The notes beneath the pieces are model-generated. The model had not been told where the DNA came from. It made no database searches and worked only from the letters and a program-made list of their open reading frames with translations. The position numbers and the translations under genes were made by a program. Shown here one piece after another: positions 60,633 to 64,000 of a DNA stretch of 64,000 bases; positions within the stretch are counted from its first letter, which is position 1, and every line of letters begins with the position of its first letter. Source of the DNA: Aegilops tauschii subsp. strangulata (taxonomy: Eukaryota; Streptophyta; Magnoliopsida; Poales; Poaceae); NCBI RefSeq assembly GCF_002575655.3, contig NC_053035.3, forward strand, positions 377,371,792-377,435,791, given 5' to 3'.

Positions 60633-63600
60633 CCACCACCTCCTCCAAATCACCCAAATCACCTCCTCCAAATCACCTAAATTTTCTTGTACATGGTGAC
60701 ACACATGTGCCAAACATGTCTATGAAAGAAAATTTTGGAAAAAATTATTTTACAATGCCCCCTTGAGGCATAGACCGATGTTTTCAGCAGTCAGTCTAGA
60801 GGGCATTATAAATTCAAAAAAAATTCAAAAAAATACAAAACCTTGGAAACCTAGCATTGTTTGTGCAAGAGATCATGTGTGCTAAAATTGAGGTTATTTG
60901 GAGGTGGTCGAAAAAATGCCCGCATTCCGGAGGGACCATTTGGTCTTAACTTAAGCCAGTTTTTGAAAAAAGGTGAATTTTTCCACCACCTCCAAATCAC
61001 CCAAATTTTCTTGTACATGGTGACACACATGTGCCAAACATGTCTATGAAAGAAATTTTTTGAAAAAGTATTTTACAATGCCCCCTTGAGGCATAGACCG
61101 ATGTTTTCACCAGTCAGTCTAGAGGGCATTATAAATTCAAAAAAATTCAAAAAAATACAAAACCTTGGAAACCTAGCATTGTTTGTGCAAGAGATCATGT
61201 GTGCCAAAATTGAGGTGATTTGGAGGTGGTCGAAAAAATGCCCGCATTCCGGAGGGACCATTTGGTCTTAACTTAAGCCAGTTTTTGAAAAAAGGTGAAT
61301 TTTTCCACCACCTCCAAATCACCCCAATTTTCTTGTACATGGTGACACACATGTGCCAAACATGTCTATGAAAGAAATTTTTTGAAAAAGTATTTTACAA
61401 TGCCCCCTTGAGGCATTGACCGATGTTTTCACCAGTCAGTCTAGAGGGCATTATAAATTCAAAAAAATTCAAAAAAATACAAAACCTTGGAAACCTAGCA
61501 TTGTTTGTGCAAGAGATCATGTGTGCCAAAATTGAGGTGATTTGGAGGTGGTCGAAAAAATGCCCGCATTCCGGAGGGACCATTTGGTCTTTAACTTAAG
61601 CCGGTTTTTGAAAAAAGGTGAATTTTTCCACCACCTCCAAATCACCCCAATTTTCCTGTACATGGTGACACACATGTGCCAAACATGTCTATGAAAGAAA
61701 TTTTTGAAAAAAATTATTTTACAATGCCCCCTTGAGGCATAGACCGATGTTTTCAGCAGTCAGTCTAGAGGGCATTATAAATTCAAAAAAAATTCAAAAA
61801 AATACAAAACCTTGGAAACCTAGCATTGTTTGTGCAAGAGATCATGTGTGCTAAAATTGAGGTTATTTGGAGGTGGTCGAAAAAATGCCCGCATTCCGGA
61901 GGGACCATTTGGTCTTAACTTAAGCCAGTTTTTGAAAAAAGGTGAATTTTTCCACCACCTCCAAATCACCCCAATTTTCTTGTACATGGTGACACACATG
62001 TGCCAAACATGTCTATGAAAGAAATTTTTTGAAAAAGTATTTTACAATGCCCCCTTGAGGCATAGACCGATGTTTTCACCAGTCAGTCTAGAGGGCATTA
62101 TAAATTCAAAAAAATTCAAAAAAATACAAAACCTTGGAAACCTAGCATTGTTTGTGCAAGAGATCATGTGTGCCAAAATTGAGGTGATTTGGAGGTGGTC
62201 GAAAAAATGCCCGCATTCCGGAGGGACCATTTGGTCTTAACTTAAGCCAGTTTTTGAAAAAAGGTGAATTTTTCCACCACCTCCAAATCACCCCAATTTT
62301 CTTGTACATGGTGACACACATGTGCCAAACATGTCTATGAAAGAAATTTTTTGAAAAAGTATTTTACAATGCCCCCTTGAGGCATAGACCGATGTTTTCA
62401 CCAGTCAGTCTAGAGGGCATTATAAATTCAAAAAAATTCAAAAAAATACAAAACCTTGGAAACCTAGCATTGTTTGTGCAAGAGATCATGTGTGCCAAAA
62501 TTGAGGTGATTTGGAGGTGGTCGAAAAAATGCCCGCATTCCGGAGGGACCATTTGGTCTTTAACTTAAGCCGGTTTTTGAAAAAAGGTGAATTTTTCCAC
62601 CACCTCCAAATCACCCCAATTTTCCTGTACATGGTGACACACATGTGCCAAACATGTCTATGAAAGAAATTTTTGAAAAAAATTATTTTACAATGCCCTC
62701 TTGAGGCATAGACCGATGTTTTCAGCAGTCAGTCTAGAGGGCATTATAAATTCAAAACAATTCAAAAAAATACAAAACCTTGGAAACCTAGCATTGTTTG
62801 TGCAAGAGATCATGTGTGCCAAAATTGAGGTGATTTGGAGGTGGTCGAAAAAATGCCCGCATTCCGGAGGGACCATTTGGTCTACTTAAGCCAGTTTTTG
62901 AAAAAAGGTGAATTTTTCCACCACCTCCAAATCACCCCAAATTTCTTGTACATGGTGACACACATGTGCCAAACATGTCTATGAAAGAAATTTTTGGAAA
63001 AAAGTATTTTACAATGCCCCCTTGAGGCATAGACCGATGTTTTCAGCAGTCAGTCTCGAGGGCATTATAAAATCAAAAAAATTCAAAAAAATACAAAACC
63101 TTGGAAACCTAGCATTGTTTGTGCAAGAGATCATGTGTGCGAAAATTGAGGTGATTTGGAGGTGGTCGAAAAAATGCCCGCATTCCGGAGGGACCATTTG
63201 GTCTTTTAACTTAAGCCAGTTTTTGAAAAAAGGTGAATTTTTCCACCACCTCCAAATCACCCAAATTTTCCTGTACATGGTGACACACATGTGCCAAACA
63301 TGTCTATGAAAGAAATTTTTGGAAAAAATTATTTTACAATGCCCCCTTGAGGCATAGACCGATGTTTTCAGCAGTCAGTCTAGAGGGCATTATAAATTCA
63401 AAAAAATTCAAAAAAAATACAAAACCTTGGAAACCTAGCATTGTTTGTGCAAGAGATCATGTGTGCCAAAATTGAGGTGATTTGGATGTGGTCGAAAAAA
63501 TGCCCGCATTCCGGAGGGACCATTTGGTATAACTTAAGCCGGTTTTTGAAAAAAGGTGAATTTTTCCACCACCTCCAAATCACCCCAATTTTCCTGTACA

Positions 63601-64000
63601 TGGTGACACACATGTGCCAAACATGTCTATGAAAGAAATTTTTGAAAAAAATTATTTTACAATGCCCTCTTGAGGCATAGACCGATGTTTTCAGCAGTCA
63701 GTCTAGAGGGCATTATAAATTCAAAACAATTCAAAAAAATACAAAACCTTGGAAACCTAGCATTGTTTGTGCAAGAGATCATGTGTGCCAAAATTGAGGT
63801 GATTTGGAGGTGGTCGAAAAAATGCCCGCATTCCGGAGGGGCCATTTGGTCTTTTAACTTAAGCCAGTTTTTGAAAAAAAGGTGAATTTTTCCACCACCT
63901 CCAAATCACCCCAATTTTCTTGTACATGGTGACACACATGTGCCAAACATGTCTATGAAAGAAATTTTTGGAAAAAAGTATTTTACAATGCCCCCTTGAG
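60633..64000. repeat. Satellite array, ~323-bp monomer, trimeric 969-bp higher-order repeat (continues beyond window)
   Basis: The anchor ACATGGTGAC recurs at 60691, 61016, 61337, 61660, 61984, 62306, 62629, 62950, 63275, 63598 and 63924, spacing 321-326 bp. Every third copy is 969 bp apart for the positions 60691, 61660, 62629 and 63598. Monomer variants (CACCAGTC against CAGCAGTC; GGTTATTTGG against GGTGATTTGG; AAAACAATTC) repeat with that three-unit phase. The short ORFs on both strands are by-products of the unit. I do not recognise the family. Confidence 0.9.
61206..61331. repeat. Inverted repeat inside a satellite monomer (one example of many)
   Basis: Arms 61206-61239 and 61298-61331, 34 bp with 3 mismatches around a 58-base spacer; the shared core is GGTGATTTGGAGGTGGT and its complement. 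Present in every monomer of the array. Confidence 0.85.

Noticed and set aside
60861..63885. About a dozen 60-95-codon ORFs on both strands at the right edge
   Set aside because: They repeat with the satellite period and arise from the unit and its inverted repeat. No start context or codon conservation suggests translation.
60633..64000. CRISPR-like interpretation of the regular array
   Set aside because: There are no short repeats with unique spacers: the whole 323-bp unit repeats, in a plant genome.
1..64000. tRNA, rRNA or other structured RNA genes
   Set aside because: No cloverleaf-like element with A and B boxes or rRNA segment was recognised by eye. A covariance-model scan was not possible.

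Overview
This is plant nuclear DNA, almost certainly from a Triticeae grass (wheat, Aegilops or a close relative). The evidence is GT-AG introns, TATA-box promoters, Stowaway and Tourist miniature elements, PIF/Harbinger and Mutator-type DNA transposons, L1-type LINEs, and a gag-protease LTR retrotransposon carrying the antisense gene type known from Triticeae genomes. The species call rests on recognising repeat families by eye, not on a search.

The resident genes are a tandem cluster of four DUF1218 four-helix membrane proteins, all on the + strand and all with the same three-exon structure: gene 1 (1797-2881), gene 2 (5853-7151), gene 3 (38564-39782) and gene 4 (50112-50935). Genes 1-3 also share promoter and flanking sequence. 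If the recognisable insertions are subtracted, the four genes lie about 2-3 kb apart, so the present 31 kb gap between genes 2 and 3 comes from transposons. Gene 2 has a one-base C-run frameshift in its proline/glutamine-rich tail. The other resident gene is a FAR1-related (FRS) transposase-derived gene at 57816-60067, broken by one missing base near its 3' end.

7362-34978 is a nest of insertions. A PIF/Harbinger element with a dead minus-strand transposase (33132-34392) was entered by an L1-type LINE, whose two 18-bp target-site copies now lie 25 kb apart (7434-7451 and 32872-32889). Two LTR retrotransposons of one non-autonomous Gypsy-like family then entered the LINE in opposite orientations: element A (+, 7956-17142, target site CCCCT) and element B (-, 23057-32183, target site GCGCC). 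Each has gag-protease on one strand and a convergent multi-exon gene of the 'putative gypsy type transposon' class on the other.

From 34979 to about 57000 there are smaller insertions around genes 3 and 4: two further Harbinger elements with clean TAA and TTA target duplications (40275-42749, 43585-46233), a solo LTR (46716-48248), a poly(A) retroposon (48982-49635), a Mutator-type foldback with a 9-bp duplication and a MITE inside it (51295-52379), a degenerate minisatellite, a purine-rich tract and decayed LINE fragments. The left edge holds an AP2-like pseudogene inside a Harbinger-like terminus.

The right edge (60633 to the window end) is a satellite array of about 323-bp monomers arranged as a 969-bp trimeric higher-order repeat. 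Each monomer contains a 34-bp imperfect inverted repeat. I do not recognise this family; it is the least explained feature in the window.
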